Shown here: one piece after another, positions 62,554-64,000 of the stretch | Layout of the letters: every line of letters begins with the position of its first letter | Numbering within the stretch: position 1 is the first letter of the stretch | Assembly: GCF_018304765.1 (NCBI RefSeq) | Contig: NZ_CP072642.1 | Span: 2,509,819-2,573,818 of the forward strand | Length of the DNA: 64,000 nt | Direction: 5' to 3' | DNA from: Chloracidobacterium sp. N | Lineage (GTDB): Bacteria; Acidobacteriota; Blastocatellia; Chloracidobacteriales; Chloracidobacteriaceae | The notes under the pieces: model-generated | The model's input: the letters and a program-made list of their open reading frames with translations, nothing else | Database searches by the model: none | Told to the model about the DNA's origin: nothing | Made by a program: the position numbers and the translations under genes

Positions 62554-64000
62554 CTATTCCACCGTCACGCTCTTGGCGAGATTGCGTGGCTGATCCACGT
62601 CGCAGCCGCGCCGTACGGCAATGTGGTAGGCCAGCAACTGCAACGGCACCACGGCCAGCACGGCGGAGAGCAGTTCACTTGTGGCCGGAATGGGAATGAC
62701 ATACTCAGCCAGCCCGGCAGCCTCGGTATCGCCTTCCGTGACAATGGCGATGACACGCCCATCGCGGGCTTTGACTTCCTGCAGATTCGACAGCGTCTTT
62801 TCGTACCGCAGCTCGGAAGCCGCATTGCCAACTTCCCGGGGCATCACCATGACAACCGGCAGGCGCTCGTCAATGAGCGCGTTCGGTCCGTGCTTCATTT
62901 CCCCGGCTGGAAAGCCCTCGGCGTGAATGTAGCTGATTTCCTTGAGCTTGAGTGCGCCTTCCAGCGCAATGGGAAAGTTCACGCCGCGGCCGAGGTAGAG
63001 AAAATCTGACGCCCGGAAAAACTCTCTGGACAGTTCGGCAATGGCCGCGTCCTGCTCCAGCGCAGCTTCCAGTTTGACCGGCAGGGCCAGCAGTTGTTCG
63101 ACGTGCTTCATCACGGCCGTCGGCGATAATGTCCCCCGGCACTGCCCCAGATGCAGTGCCAGCAGGTAGAGCGCCACGATCTGGGAAGTAAACGCCTTGG
63201 TGGAAGCCACCGAAATTTCCGGCCCGGCATGGGTCAGCAGGACGCCGTGGGCTTCGCGCGCGGCCATCGAGCCGGGCACGTTGCAGATGGCGAAGGTGTG
63301 GCAGCCACGCTGCTTGGCTTCGCGCAGCGCTGCCAGCGTGTCGGCGGTTTCGCCGGACTGCGTGATGACAACGACCAGCGTCTGCGCATCGAGCAGCGGA
63401 TTGCGGTAGCGGAACTCACTGGCGTAGTCCACCTCGACCGGCAGGCGGGCCAGTTCTTCGATGAGGACTTTCCCAACCAGCGCCGCGTGCCAGCTCGTCC
63501 CACAGGCCGGAATCACGATCCGGGTGAATGCCTGCCAGTCGGCGTCGGGAATGTCCGTCGGATCGAGATACACCCGCCCTTCATCCAGGCTGACCCGCCC
63601 GGCCAGGGTTTCCCGGATGGCGTGCGGCTGCTCGTGAATTTCCTTGAGCATGAAGTGCTTGAAGCCACCCTTCTCGGCCAGGACAGGGTCCCAGGTGACG
63701 CGCTGCACCGTCGGCGTCACCGGCCGCCCGGCAAAGTCCGTGAAGGTGACTTCGTTGGCACGTACAACGGCCACCTGCCCGTCTTCGAGAAACACCACCT
63801 CCCGGGTGTGCTGGAGAATGGCCGTGACATCGGAAGCCACGAAGTTTTCCTCCTGCCCCAGCCCGACAATCACCGGCGGGCCAAAGCGTGCCGCCACAAT
63901 CGTGTCCGGCTCGTCGGCTGCAATCACCGCCAGGGCGAACATCCCCGAAAGCTCGGCAATGGCCTGCCGGACGGCATCCGCCAGCCCCAGACCCGCCTGC
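62554..64000 (-). CDS. glmS: Glutamine-fructose-6-phosphate aminotransferase, C-terminal ~480 residues (cut by window edge)
   Basis: The frame runs off the window, so the N-terminal glutaminase domain is missing here. Two SIS domains are present: the first with [20 protein letters not shown] and [17 protein letters not shown], the second with [20 protein letters not shown] and [19 protein letters not shown]. The end [12 protein letters not shown] is the highly conserved GlmS C-terminus. It starts amino-sugar synthesis for cell-wall precursors. Confidence 0.97.
   Translation of the reverse strand, partial: QAGLGLADAVRQAIAELSGMFALAVIAADEPDTIVAARFGPPVIVGLGQEENFVASDVTAILQHTREVVFLEDGQVAVVRANEVTFTDFAGRPVTPTVQRVTWDPVLAEKGGFKHFMLKEIHEQPHAIRETLAGRVSLDEGRVYLDPTDIPDADWQAFTRIVIPACGTSWHAALVGKVLIEELARLPVEVDYASEFRYRNPLLDAQTLVVVITQSGETADTLAALREAKQRGCHTFAICNVPGSMAAREAHGVLLTHAGPEISVASTKAFTSQIVALYLLALHLGQCRGTLSPTAVMKHVEQLLALPVKLEAALEQDAAIAELSREFFRASDFLYLGRGVNFPIALEGALKLKEISYIHAEGFPAGEMKHGPNALIDERLPVVMVMPREVGNAASELRYEKTLSNLQEVKARDGRVIAIVTEGDTEAAGLAEYVIPIPATSELLSAVLAVVPLQLLAYHIAVRRGCDVDQPRNLAKSVTVE

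Overview
This window most likely comes from Chloracidobacterium, the chlorosome-bearing phototroph of the Acidobacteriota. The decisive evidence is a minus-strand cluster at 30.5-37.9 kb. It encodes a large type I homodimeric reaction-centre core protein (PscA, about 865 aa), a two-[4Fe-4S] PscB and an FMO bacteriochlorophyll a protein. The DNA is GC-rich with short intergenic gaps, so long antisense reading frames are common and were discounted. I see no insertion sequence, prophage, CRISPR array or rRNA operon.

Layout. 0-6 kb: PAS-type sensor protein (cut by the window edge), DUF427 protein, bPH2 membrane protein, exported protein, alpha/beta hydrolase, ABC-2-like permease, then hemB-larB. 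6-12 kb: pdxS, a strong terminator-like hairpin, then a gene for the C-terminal part of DNA polymerase III alpha that starts with a 40-residue C-terminal intein fragment; after it Uma2 and gyrA. 12-25 kb: aminotransferase, secreted protein with a recent 321-bp internal duplication, esterase lipoprotein, ybeY, CorC/CNNM protein, rsmD, lolD-type ATPase, typA, mnmA, photolyase-like domain protein, metallophosphatase, RecU-like resolvase, CheY-like regulator. 25-30 kb: TPR, HEAT and PEGA proteins and an AmgK-like kinase. 30-38 kb: photosynthesis cluster, transcribed pscA, pscB, fmoA, Get3d/ArsA-like ATPase, then two paralogous monohaem cytochrome c lipoproteins. 38-41 kb: pdxT (divergent from pscA), tRNA-Leu(GAG), secG, tpiA, PLDc_N membrane peptide. 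41-50 kb: phospho-signalling block (FHA protein, Ser/Thr kinase with zinc ribbon and FHA, FHA-GAF-PP2C phosphatase), hydrolase, thrB, STN-domain TPR protein and a second Ser/Thr kinase. 50-64 kb: SpoU methyltransferase, YdjC deacetylase, GT2, prfA, Nudix, pseudo-histidine-kinase/REC/GGDEF protein, rlmN, small CxxC protein, DAO-type oxidoreductase, SDR, VanZ-like, ElyC/SanA-like and glmS (cut by the window edge).

How the genes work together. The phototrophy cluster puts the antenna (FMO), core (PscA), terminal iron-sulfur subunit (PscB), two candidate electron-donor cytochromes and an ATPase chaperone in one transcription direction. Inverted repeats lie in all three junctions pscA/pscB, pscB/fmoA and fmoA/ATPase, which suggests that transcript segments are tuned separately. 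hemB supplies tetrapyrrole precursors and could serve haem and bacteriochlorophyll synthesis; pdxS and pdxT together make PLP although they lie 31 kb apart. The two most unusual items are the fractured dnaE carrying a C-terminal split-intein segment, with no N-terminal partner in this window, and the Get3d-like ATPase inside the reaction-centre gene cluster.
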